Source of the DNA: Halichondria panicea
Lineage: Eukaryota > Porifera > Demospongiae > Suberitida > Halichondriidae
Reading direction: 5' to 3'
NCBI RefSeq assembly: GCF_963675165.1
Contig: NC_087390.1
Location: forward strand, 4,287,301 to 4,351,300
DNA: 64,000 nt
Positions 14,901 through 25,100 of this stretch are shown here, in pieces. The position numbers and the translations under genes are program-made. Position 1 is the stretch's first letter; each line of letters starts with the position of its first letter. The notes under the pieces were generated by a model. It was not told the DNA's origin. It worked only from the letters and a program-made list of their open reading frames with translations, and ran no database searches.

Positions 14901-17900
14901 TTATTTTGCAAATCCACGAATTAAAATCCAAGTAAACATGACTAGAAGCCTATAGAAACTCTTACTTGCACTTGATTCATCCTTGAGCAGCTGTAGCAGT
15001 CTACACAGACACACAAACACACTACCGTATACCGGGTATATTTCGAGGGTATAAATGTTCGCGGTTTTCGCGGATTGAGCCTGTACCGCGAAAATTTATA
15101 CCCACGAAAATTTATAATAGTAGGCGTGTTCAGTATTATGGATTCGAGGCTAACAGTGGAGTGGTACAGCATGTTGATGTGCGCATGCGCCAAAAGGCTG
15201 GAACTCAGACCACGAAAATAAAATCCGCGAAATCCTTTGTAATGGTCCATCCGCGAAAATTTATACCCTCGAAATATACCCGCTATACGGTACCTCGCTT
15301 GCGCATGCGCACCGAGGCATAATAATCATCTAGCTACCGTATAGCGGGTATATTTCGAGGGTATAAATTTTCGCGGATGGACCATTACAAAGGATTTCGC
15401 GGATTTTATTTTCGTGGTCTGAGTTCCAGCCTTTTGGCGCATGCGCACATCAACATGCAGCTGTACCTCCACACCGTTAGCCTCGAATTCAGGCCTAGCC
15501 TATAACGGTGAGGCACCTCTTATTGTTGATAGGTGTGGTCAATAATACTGAACACGCCTACTATTCAATAAAGATATAAATTTTCGTGGGTATAAATTTT
15601 CGCGGTAGAGGCTCAATCCGCGAAAACCGCGAACATTTATACCCTCGAAATATACCCGCTATACGGTAGCTAGCAGCCATTTGTGAAATTGGACACACCC
15701 ATTAATTATTCCTGTGGATGTAATGCGCATGCACGCTCATTCCCCATGTGAGAGAAAATAATATCCAAGATCCAGATCCAGATCTAGTCTGGGGCCAGAC
15801 CTCTTTCTCAGAGGGGGGAGGGGGAAGAGAGAAAGAGGTCTGGAGACTCTTGCAGCACTTCCGTTAGCCTCGACCCCCGGCCGATCCGTCTCCAATTGAA
15901 CGCTAGGTCGTATTTTTCAACTTCGTTCTATTAAAACAAAATCGGCCTGGGACCGAGGCTACACTTCCGTGTGCTCTTGGAATGTCAATAGGGAGGAGAC
16001 TGTGATATTGGAGGTTATAAAGAAGAGTAGATGTAGCAATACTTTCATTCATTGGCTGTATCTAAATTCCATTGGCTGTAATCCAAATTCCACAAAGGCA
16101 ATACTCGCAATTTCATTGGATTAAAAATCACATGACATAGGATATGCATTTCATTGGCTCTGGCCACATTCCGCTAGAGCACACGGAAATGCTGCAAGAC
16201 AGAGGAGGTCGGACATCACTTGAACTTTCACTAATTATGACCTTTTAATGACATTCCAGGCCAAATTGCTTTTCGTTTTTGCTGACTTAGCACAAATAAT
16301 GCTGACTCGGCAGTAAAATAACTGGATCTAAAACCATAATCCTGATCCTAGCTAGCTAACTATGGCTGAACGTGACAGTGCCAAGAGAAAGCAATTTCAA
16401 CAGTTTTCAACTCCTACTGCCAGTGTTGATGTAACACCCAAGGCAGCCAAGGCCAAGCAGCATGAGAAGCGACCCCAGAGTCGAATTCCCCTCAGGAGCA
16501 GCTAGTCATGGTTGAACACAGAGCCAAGAGAAAGCTATTTCAACAGTTTTCAACTCCTACTGCCAGTGTTGATGTAATATGTACAGGAACACCCAAGGCA
16601 GCCAAGGCCAAGCAGCATGAGAAGCGACCCCAGAGTCGAATTCCCCTCAGGAGCAACACTATGACTAGATCTAACCAGCTGGTCATGGTTGAACACAGAG
16701 CTAGAGCTATTGATGAAACAAAGCAATGTCGACAGTTGTCCACTCCTACTGCCAGTGTTTATGTAATATGTACACCCGTACCCAGGGTGGCCAAGGCCAA
16801 GCAGCATGAGAAGCGACCCCAGAGTCGAATTCTGAGCAGCACTAACCAGCTAGCCATGGCTGAACATGTCAACAGAGCTAGAGCTAGTGGTGAAAGAAAG
16901 CGATGTCGACAGTTGTTTCCTTGAATAATGAGACAGGGATTGTATGTCCAAGCCATCGCACATCCTGAGCTGATCAAAGAGCATCTTGGTATCTTTGCTC
17001 CTTCTTGCTACCAATACACTTAAATTTTAGTCTGTGACATCTCTGTGTTAATGTTGTCTCTCGAACATCCTCTGGCTCACTACCAGGCTCACTAGCACTG
17101 TCACTGTTATGTTAGGAGTGTCACTGTCACTGTCACTGTCACTGTTTCTACCATTGCTGCCTTCATCCTCACTGCTACTGTCGCTGTCGGTGCTCATAGA
17201 CATAGGGTTAGGTCCAGTAGCCATCAGATCTTAATATAATTATATATAATTATATATAACTGCATGCAACTGGTTTAGGGTTTCTGTCACAATGCATAAA
17301 CGCAAAGAGACGCTACTGCTGAGTCAGCATTATTTGTGCTGAATCAGCATAAAACGTAAAAGCAATTTGGCCTGGAATGTCATTAAAAGGTCATAATAAC
17401 TAGTGAAAGTTCAAGTGATGTCCGACCTCCTCTGGCTGCAAGAGTCTCCAGACCTAATCCTAGCTCTCTTGATTTTGCCCCCGAGCTATTAGGTCTGGCC
17501 CCCAGACTAATCCAGATCCTCCTGGCAGAATCATTTTTGTCTTGAGGGCCTGGTAAGCCACAAAACACTACCATATAACATAACAATATAGATAATAATA
17601 TGTATGTACACAGGTCTTTTCTTCTTAGATATTATAATACACTGAACTACACTAACAGATCCTGGAAGAATAAATTTTCTTCTTTCTTGAGGTCCTGGTA
17701 AGCCACATAATACAATAAATAACAACAATAGATGCATGTAAATAAGTCTTTTCTTCTCAGTGAGATAAGCTAACTTTAATATAAAATTCATTATAGATAA
17801 CACTCTGATATTTTTGAGCGAAAGCAAAAACATGGCGAGAGGCATTAGCACAGCGCCAGCTTGAACACTAGTTATTGTTGTTTGTCTCATTTGTTGTGGG

Positions 17901-18801
17901 GAGTACAATTATAGGCCACATGTGCCTTCTGTACAACCCTTTCTCTCCTTTGAGAGATAAAATTATTTCAATATCACAATGAGTAATGACCACCATCCCG
18001 CATCCTCTCGAGGTAAAAGTCGGGAGGAAACAATGACCATATTTTGTGTTCATTCAAAAATTCTGCTGCATGCCAATTTCAAACTTTATATATCGTTACG
18101 ATGTTAGTACCTGATTGTTGGGTGGCTCAGCATTCGATACACTGTTCACGTCTGTCTCATGGTTATGATCCACATTGAGTTGGTACAATGATCCAGAGTA
18201 CAGCTGCTGGTGACCCTGTATACACGAAAGAGGAGGTGACGGTCTGGTCAGATCAATTTACATGTAAGCCATAATATAGGAATTCCTCTTGTATCTATTA
18301 AATCTAGGGCTGCTATAGGCTGTGGTAAGAGCTAACAGACCACCGGGTGCATGGTGGGTGGATATAATTATAACAGTACACTTTAATTATTACCAGTGTC
18401 TATAATACAGTTTAGAATTATGATTCAAAGTCAATTCCGGCATAGATAGTATAGCCATAATACTATAGATCAATATTATAGACCTAGAGTACCGGTATAC
18501 CTTTTCAGTAGTAGATCTTAGTGCATGCATCTGCTCATACAGTATGACATACTTATAGTCACTCAGATTATCATAGGTTAGACCTAGTCACATGGATCAG
18601 CTGGACCTGAGGGACCCTTCTTAGGATCAGGAGGGGGCTGATCCATGAGACAAGGTTAGACCATGGTAATAGTCATCATTGGTTGTGCATGTGATCATGA
18701 TAGATTAAATGTCTCACCACCTGGAACAATTAACTCACGATTACATCTTCAACATCACGGTCTTCTAGAGGTACAAACTCCTCGATAGAATTTTTAGCCA
18801 T
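5908..18801 (-). CDS. TRP-type cation channel with ankyrin repeat, paralogue A
   Basis: Fifteen exons in one frame (2151 nt, 716 residues): 18801-18739, 18215-18111, 11663-11481, 11267-10984, 10825-10744, 10323-10135, 9969-9896, 9803-9621, 9431-9246, 8281-7997, 7852-7766, 7711-7531, 7472-7421, 7372-7267, 5998-5908 (stop). The start is the ATG at 18801 (MAKNSIEEFVPLE). Exon 4 has one canonical ankyrin repeat (GNTPLHLAARRGLPDVAKEL). Exon 7 is a basic pre-S1 helix (KWKRFARNFL). Exons 8-10 give S1-S5, exon 11 the pore segment (VLTYFGPSGFG), and exon 12 S6 with the TRP-like end MLNLLIAQMSDTFSNVQGDA. The last three exons form a cytosolic, heptad-rich tail. The topology resembles TRPV/TRPA channels, but the TRPV filter GMGD is absent, so I leave the subfamily open. 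Its pore helix reads EAGSV where B, C and D read EGQNF. Intron 2 is 6.4 kb of nested transposons. Confidence 0.87.
6755..7180. mobile_element. Small inverted-repeat transposon with 5-bp duplication
   Basis: The ends CAGGAGTGTAGCCAGG and CCTGGCTACGCCCCTG are inverted copies with one or two mismatches. The flanks GACTT at 6750-6754 and 7181-7185 form a 5-bp direct duplication. No transposase frame is visible, so it is non-autonomous. It sits in the last intron of TRP A. It shares its end type and 5-bp duplication with the elements at 24187, 27709 and 29893. Confidence 0.7.
10425..10700 (-). repeat. Reverse partial copy of the GCACCG/CCGAGGCAT repeat family
   Basis: Reverse complement of the 3' half of the dispersed repeat seen complete at 50305-50862. 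It includes the GCCTCGGTG...GCATGCGCAAGCGAGG end, a short TG microsatellite and the CTCGAGTTATGCCTAGTTTT block. It lies in intron 5 of TRP A. Confidence 0.6.
11878..12050. mobile_element. Fragment of a TA-flanked element with CAGTGGAACCTC end
   Basis: The left end reads CAGTGGAACCTCTGTTAAC after TA, and inner sequence resembling TCCGTTATAGAGG follows on the right, but the terminal TTCCACTG is lost. Complete relatives with both ends lie at 32631-32793 and 53035-53293. The ends are of pogo/Tigger (Tc1-mariner) type. Confidence 0.55.
12855..13340 (+). mobile_element. 3' end of a degenerate LINE (non-LTR retrotransposon)
   Basis: The plus-strand frame from 12865 reads QWTKSYQECCDELKWQSV, then KERHNMLMCCQVYKILNNLD, and ends near IFKHHVQNFF. 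This is the usual thumb and C-terminal pattern of LINE reverse transcriptases (YQ...L.W.SL..RR......YKILN). The middle is drifted, and only the final roughly 110 codons remain before a T/G-rich tail. The assignment rests on motif memory, and the clade is not determined. Confidence 0.6.
13325..13740 (-). repeat. Reverse copy of the CTCGAGGCATAA dispersed repeat
   Basis: Matches, in reverse, the repeat at 45640-46035 and 55820-56188: TATGCCTCGAGGCGTAGCCG end, TG microsatellite, CTATAGGCTTCTAGCCACGT block and CTCGAGTTATGGCTAGTTT block. Non-coding. Confidence 0.6.
13735..13935 (+). repeat. 5' part of the GCACCG/CCGAGGCAT repeat family
   Basis: Begins GAAAGCACCGCAGGTGCTGA and continues with the GGTAATGATCGACCATGATT block found also at 24490, 35745 and 50425. 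It then diverges. Confidence 0.55.
14700..15325 (+). repeat. 3' part of the GCACCG/CCGAGGCAT repeat, interrupted
   Basis: Sequence from the CATCAGCAGAGCCTTGCAGC block to the terminal CGCATGCGCACCGAGGCAT, interrupted within its CA microsatellite by the TA-flanked element 15025-15290. Confidence 0.6.
15025..15290. mobile_element. TA-flanked inverted-repeat element, CCGTATACCGGG ends
   Basis: 266 bp. The ends CCGTATACCGGGTATATTTC and GAAATATACCCGCTATACGG are inverted copies, and TA flanks both sides (15023-15024, 15291-15292). There is no reading frame. The ends and TA target fit a mariner-type non-autonomous element. A near copy lies in opposite orientation at 15337-15666. Confidence 0.75.
15337..15666. 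mobile_element. TA-flanked inverted-repeat element, opposite copy
   Basis: Same family as 15025-15290, in inverted orientation. TA lies at 15335-15336 and 15667-15668. The two copies together can form a hairpin of several hundred bases. Confidence 0.75.
15865..15961. mobile_element. 97-bp TAGCCTCG element, 9-bp duplication CACTTCCGT
   Basis: Ends TAGCCTCGACCCCCGGCC and GGCCTGGGACCGAGGCTA. CACTTCCGT flanks at 15856-15864 and 15962-15970. Non-coding. Confidence 0.8.
16200..17434. mobile_element. 1235-bp element with about 120-bp terminal inverted repeats, 9-bp duplication GCTGCAAGA
   Basis: CAGAGGAGGTCGGACATCAC begins the left arm and its complement ends the right. The arms stay similar for about 120 bp with small indels. 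GCTGCAAGA lies at 16191-16199 and 17435-17443. Long inverted repeats with a 9-bp duplication are the classical Mutator-like pattern. The interior holds a plus-strand repeated reading frame (16361-16924) and a short minus-strand acidic frame near 17203-17050, but no recognisable transposase. Shorter relatives with the same tips are at 44302 and 58473. Confidence 0.8.
16361..16924 (+). CDS. Tandem-repeat reading frame inside a transposon (unrecognised)
   Basis: A frame of 48 codons (16361-16504) begins MAERDSAKRKQFQQFSTP, ends at TAG, and is followed at 16508 by a 138-codon frame that repeats the unit. Each unit has xEHRAKRKLFQQ, then STPTASVDV, then TPKAAKAKQHEKRPQSR. There are about three and a half units of some 150-170 bp. 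The product would be basic and rich in S/T-P and KR, perhaps nuclear. I do not recognise a family. It could be a domesticated or accessory transposon protein, or a chance frame maintained by tandem duplication. It is intronic to TRP A and on the opposite strand. Confidence 0.35.
18111..18215 (-). other. TRP A exon 2, a paralogue-variable linker
   Basis: The 35-residue exon (begins GHQQLYSGSLYQLNVDHNHE) replaces the DNQ...DIKETG exon of genes B and C. Exons 1 and 2 are the least conserved part of the family. Both borders are phase 0, so the exon could be skipped without a frameshift. Confidence 0.7.
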
Positions 18802-19150
18802 AACCTTAACCTTGTGCGTGTGAAAGTCCTTTTCGAACCCACCTTATGCATGCATAATTAGCGGACTCCAGCTAGCTAGCCCCGCCTCCTTTATCATTGA
18901 GCTTTTATCATGCTTATCCAAAATCTGCCAGAGTAGTCTAGCAGCTGAGCAATGTTAATGTTGTGTATCTGTACAGTAAATATAGCATGCAGCCACAGGT
19001 ATAAGTTTTATATATGACAATTTATTGCGTAGCTTTGACATACATTTTTATCTTTACCGTAAACCGGACTCCGTTCAAGACTAGACTATTAGACTGATCT
19101 ATATCTATTATAGCTAAACCATCAAAGTACACATTGAATCAGTATATACA
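18802..19150. promoter_or_regulatory. Short spacer with TRP A promoter and TRP B 3' region
   Basis: Only 349 bp separate the ATG of gene A from the stop of gene B. A CCCCGCCTCC box (about 18880-18890) lies within 100 bp upstream of the A start. I see no TATA box at a usual distance. Promoter role is inferred from position. Confidence 0.4.
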
Positions 19151-22100
19151 TCATTTGCTCTTGTACTCCAGCTGATTTCTTAGAATCATGTCTAGCTTCT
19201 CATTGGTCGTCAAGCTCTGTTCTGAAAATGAGCCCCTGCACAAATAAATATATTTATAATGAAAGCACCGCGGGTGCCAAAGCTACACACATTATAATAT
19301 TATTATCATGATGAACATTTTGCTTTAATTAACTTTCACTACTGTATACCTCGCTTGCGCATGCGTACCGAGGCATAATGCAATAAGGCAAACTAAACAT
19401 GCATGAATATTATACGGAATAACGGAACTGTTTACAGAACAAATAAGCTAATTAGATCTACATGATTGTTGTACTAACCTCAAGTCGTCCAAAACACTGC
19501 TATGCTGGTTGACAATTTTCCGAGTTTTGAGTGTGATTCTGTGTATGTTGGTAATGGAGGTATTTTCCAATTTCTCAACATGCTCTGCACAGAGAAAAAG
19601 TGAAAAATCATACTCGTGTACATAATTAAAACTAACTTTGAGGGTTTGTCCATTTTTCTTCAGACTCGTAAAAATCAGTGAGACATTTCTACAGACAAAG
19701 CAAAGGAATTGTTAAAACTATACTAGTATAATTATATAAATATGATAATTATAGCAAAGACTAGGAGACAAGAAAGGTCAAAATGGGCCCCGTGCAGACC
19801 ACAGAGGATGCAATAGGTACACAGAAATCTTGTACATACACTCTATTTAGAGTTAGTTGGGCGGAGTCCAACCCTCTGAGAGTGGTTGGGTATCATGACA
19901 ATAATTATACGTTTTTGTACCAACTGCAGAAAACTTGCAGCCCAATCAGATTACAGCGTTCAAGGGGAACCTTACAGCTCAAATTTAGCTGAATGAGGCA
20001 ATAATTATTTCTGCCTCTGCTAAATCTTGTACATGTTGTATTACAGGCTGCAGTATCTTTCTACTTTCTCTAACAACTCTCAGTCTGGGGTCTTTCTTGC
20101 ATCCTAAAACAGTTATAGTTTATTTATATCGCACCCCTGAGCCATGCGGTTGTCAGCCACTTAAGAATAAACGATATTCATACTCTGCCGCCTCAAGTAC
20201 CAGTGGAACAAAAATGTATATTGTCATGATACCCAACCACTCGCAACAGAGGGTTGACTCCGCCCAACTAATTTAGAGCATATATATAGCTGCATGTAGA
20301 TCTACAATGTAGAAGTTTTAATAACATTTCCTTATCAACTGATGAAAAAAGGGGTGGATCTGCAATGAGGTCAGAGTTCACAAAAGCTGCTGGCAGTGTA
20401 CTAGTCGAGCGCCGCCGCCCTGCTTGAAGGAGGTCGGGAATCAAGCCTATCCACAGTTTTGTTCTGGCCTGTTACGCAATAGTATCATGAATATCATTCA
20501 TTCTATGTGGGTGCTAACCAATAGCGATGAATATCATTTATTAAAGTGGGTGTTGGCCTCGCCTCTCAGTCAATCCAACGTGTGAAAAATTCACACGTGG
20601 TACAGTTGAGTGGGTGTGATCAATCCCCTTGAGATACTGCAATCTGATTGGAGCTGGTGGAATTGTTGGATTTCCAACAACTGGAACAAACCTGTGGATA
20701 GGCTTGATTCCCGACCTCCTTCCGGGCAACGGTAGAGGGCGGCGGCGCCCGACTAGCAGTGTACATGCATGCAGCTTTGCAGCTCTTTTCTGACTCTTGT
20801 AGCTAACAAACAGCTAGTTAGTGCAAGGCTAACTCATAAGAAAGAGATGATGCTATGAAAGATTCTGAAGAGACTGCAATAACTGTGCATGTGAGTCAAA
20901 CTAGCCACAACTCAGAGAAAGAAACTTTAGTTTGCAAATCCACGAATCCAAATCCAAGCTAGAGAGTGTGCATGGCTAGAAGCCTATAGAAGCTGTTAGT
21001 TTTGCAACCGTTAAACAGTATATATACAGTTGATGTATCTTATAATTATGACCAATGCCGTCCTGTAAAAAAGTATCAATCATTGGACGTCATCCAACAT
21101 CGGACACTGATATCTTCAAAACTACACAAGGTACAGACACTATTTAAGGACCATTTTAAAGCTATTTTGTTCAAATTGCAATTCCCCAACTATTGTAGCT
21201 CTACATTAAGACATGACACTTCATGATATTGACCAGGACCTCATCCATGTCTCACATTCTCTCAGCATGGCATGCCCAGAGAGTCCTTCCAGATAGATAT
21301 CACCAGCTATATAGCTAGCATACAGTACAAGCTAGCTAGCTAGCTCATATAGATAAATTGTTACTAATATCCTTCGCATCATTGGAAAAGCGCTTCAATT
21401 CGAGTACAAAAAACCTGCAGTTGAGCATGCGCTTAAAATAAAGATACGCTTATAGTCGAGTAAGCGCTAATATTTGCTGTAGTTATGAAGATACTGCAGT
21501 GTGTCCGAGATAATTATGATGACGTCCGATGATGATACTTTATATACTCTAGTTCAAAGGCATCTCAAGTCCTACAGAAGGCTTTGTCATTGTGGCTATA
21601 GAAATCAATAAATGTTTTTCACCTTCAAATTCTTCAACACTCTCATTAATTAAAGACGCCAGAGCTGGAACAACTAGACACGCTACGAGTATCGCATACT
21701 ATACCGTAAACATCAGCTTTGATACAATGACTGTAAACTACCGTCGTTTGTAGTATATAGTTGGTATGCGGAATTTTGCTGGGACACTCACTGCATCGCA
21801 CAATCAGCTTTACCGTATCCCTCGTGTTGCTACGCCTCAAGGTATAATTATATCAATTAATATATGGGAGTTGGCCCAAATGATGACCTAGCTTTATAAT
21901 AATTATTTGCTAACCAATTAAGAGGGTTATGGTTAGGTTTAGGCGTATCAATATATAGGACTACTGTTATTAGTAACAGTTGGCATGCAAAGCCTATCAT
22001 GATATTGCTCTAGCCTCTACACAGGCTCTCCTTTTTCTGTTCTTTATGACAATCGTTCAATAAGATAAAATACGGTATTAATTGGAGGAATAAAGAAAGA

Positions 22101-25100
22101 AATAGACGTAGAGTTAGGAAAAAGGAGAGCCTGTATCGGGAAGTCGCGTGAGGGTAAAAGGGTGGTAGAAGGGTGAAAATGAGCGGGGGCATGCTGAGCT
22201 AGAGATGTTGGACTGCCCACGCAGAGATCTATGACTAATAAAACTTTGCCTGCAGCAAGCTGGACATGGACTTGGAACTGGAAGTTTGCAAGCACTGTAG
22301 CTAGCTATACCTTAGGCTTAGCTAGATGATCTACTAGTTATGTGTTCAGATTCTATCAGACAATCACCTTTTCTTGTGTCTTTCTACATGCTATTATATA
22401 GTCTACTGAGATCAAGAATAGCTTAGTCATCATTATCATATAGCAGGTAGCTACTGCCACCAGAGCTGGCCACGCTGGTTCTCTGATCTGACTTGCAGCA
22501 CAGCTTGGTGGTTGTCTCAGTACAGTCTTATTAACTCTGAATGCGTGGGAGAATATCTTACGTCACGATTGTGGGCTACATATCGCCCACGTTCATAAAA
22601 ATCCTTGTGGATCACGCGATTTCCCAAACCAGGCCTTACTTTTCTTAACTGTACACCCATTTCTTTCTTTGCTGCCTTACTAATGATTTATGGATAAACA
22701 GTGACAACAGCAAGAAAAAGTAAGGCCTGGGATCGAGGCTAATATTGCTCACCAAGAAAGAGAGTCCAGTTCTCTCAATGCTGATTATGGTCCTAGCTCT
22801 ATTGATAGCCAGTGAGCGCTGTGCATCTCCTTGCACGTTGGAGAAAGTGTCGGACATCTGAGCAATCAGCAAGTTGAGCATGATCACCTCCAGCGTAAAC
22901 AGGAAGATCAGGTACGTCACTACACCCAGCCAACTAATGTTGGAAAATCGTTAACGAGCACTATAAGTTAAAATTAATACTATACTGTCCAACCAAATCC
23001 TTAATTTTATGTCGTAATTCAAATCTTCAAAACTAGGTATGGATCTAAGTTGACTTACCCAAAGCCGTCTGGTCCAAAGTAGGTGAGAAAGTTTTGACCC
23101 TCAACGGCAATTCTTACTCCAGTGAAAAACACTCGGTAGTAGGTTCTATACAATTATTATATGTGGGCGTAATCTTGGTAGAGTAAGATGGAGCAAAAAT
23201 GGCATCTAGAATATACTTCATGGACTGCATGTGGCAGTTAATGAAGTTTACAAACGTACATGTAGGGATATGACAAATGTCAACTTGATAATTTGTATGG
23301 TAATAAAACTATTTACCCACCTTGTCTCATCAGGGTTGATATCGAGGCTAGTCTGAAATGGAATTGTCGATGTGTTCACTGCATCTTGAACTTGAGCTGC
23401 TGTCAGATTGAATGTATTTAGAGCTGCTTCAACCACCGTGAAGTTACAGACTGGGGTGATTAGAGTCGGAGTAACTACCTCTTGTCTTAAAGCAAAATAG
23501 AAGCCACCCGTGAAGATGAACAGTATAACGATAAGGGTACAAATGAAGGGGACAAGATCTCTTTGGATGATCAGGTACAGGATTTGTATGTACTTCCCAA
23601 ATATCCTGTCAGGGGTGTGTGTGCGTGTATGTGTGCATTGATCACTTACACGTGCTTGAAACTATGACAATTATAATTACATCCTATACATCCTTGCTTT
23701 TAAAATGTGCTTCGTGACATAAATAATTACCCAAGCTACCTCTAAGGACATTAACACTTTACCTAGTCTCGCACCAGCCCCAATTAAAAATTGGGTCTGG
23801 AGAACTTCCTATCAAAGTTGTGCACCCTAAGTGGCTAATACCGGCTAATACCGGGTAGTAAACAGACAAATAATATTACGGTGGAACCTCCGAATAACAA
23901 ACAAGTTGGTGCAGGAGGTTTTGTCCATTATTTGGAGGTGTTCTTTATTAAAAAGGTTATACCATATAACATATCAAAACATTTTGTCAAATGTATGTAA
24001 AAAATATGTTAAAGTTGTCATCAAACATTAAATTTTTTTATATTAGTTATACCCTAAAATTAATGTGTTTATGTAGCTAGGGACAATAATGACTTCAAAA
24101 TATACATTATAATGAAAGCACCGCGGGTGCTGATGCCTCGGTGGAGATGCCAAAGCTACATAACATAAAGCTACTAATACACATGACAGGGGCAGATCCA
24201 GGATTCTTGATAGGGGGGAGGAGCTAAAAATATTTTACTAAAAAAAGGTCGTCTGTTTTTCAAGCACAATGTGTTTCTTGCGTGACTCATCAATAATTGT
24301 TCATGCTCAGTAATAAACTGAGTGTGGCCATGATAATGTAACCATAGCTACGTGCTATCCAGTGCATGCAGTGAGTGGGATAGCTAGCTCTAGATTCTAT
24401 TTTTCAGGCTTGTCATCAAAGCCAGGGGGGTGCTCAAGCCCCCAAAGCTCCCCACTGGATCCGCCACTGCATGATGAATTTTGCATGCTGCATGCAAACT
24501 CAAAGAGTGGGTAATGATCGACCATGTTTGTTGTTAAAAACGATCGATGCCAAAGTTCAAGTCTAGCTAGCTGCCAAGCAGCAGAGCCTTGCAGCTCTCT
24601 TCTCATTTCTGCTACCAATAGCTAGCGTTCTAGTGCATAGTTAACTACTAAGTAGAGTAGCAACACTCGGTAAACAAGTTTGGCTACGTGCTCTTCTGAA
24701 AAGGCTGCAATGGCATTCCAAGTAAGCAAAACTAGGCATAACTCGAGAACGAAGCATTATTTTGCAAATCCACAAATTAAAAATCAAGAAAACATGACTA
24801 GAAGCCTAATATATAGAAAGTCTTACTTGCACTTAACTTCATTGATCCTTGAGCAGCTGTAGCAGTCTACACACACACACACACACTACATGTACCGTAT
24901 ACCTCGCTTGCGCATGCGCACCGAGGCATAATTATGAATAAGTATACATGTAGCCATAGTCTTTGGAGACAGATTAACAACCACAAATTAATTGTTACTA
25001 CAGATGTTAGCAAATATCGAATGGAAGTGGACTGTCATCACAAGACTGAAAAAATGGTGAACTGCAGCAGGCTGATCTGAACTGTGCATGCATGCATAGA

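Larger units (their letters stand above)
15785..17509. mobile_element. Outer element of a nest, 9-bp duplication ATCCAGATC
   Basis: The ends TAGTCTGGGGCCAGACC and GGTCTGGCCCCCAGACTA are inverted repeats. ATCCAGATC directly precedes 15785 and follows 17509 (17510-17518). Inside it are the 97-bp element at 15865 and the 1235-bp element at 16200, each with its own 9-bp duplication. It is itself inserted in a reverse copy of the dispersed repeat seen at 45185-45625. Confidence 0.8.
11664..18110. other. Intron 2 of TRP A, filled with nested repeats
   Basis: 6.4 kb between the short N-terminal exons and the ankyrin-region exon. It contains pogo/mariner-like debris (11878-12050), a TE core (about 12190-12330), a LINE 3' end (12855-13340), dispersed repeats (13325-15325), two TA-flanked elements (15025 and 15337) and a three-level nest (15785-17509). 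I see no additional channel exon. Confidence 0.7.
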
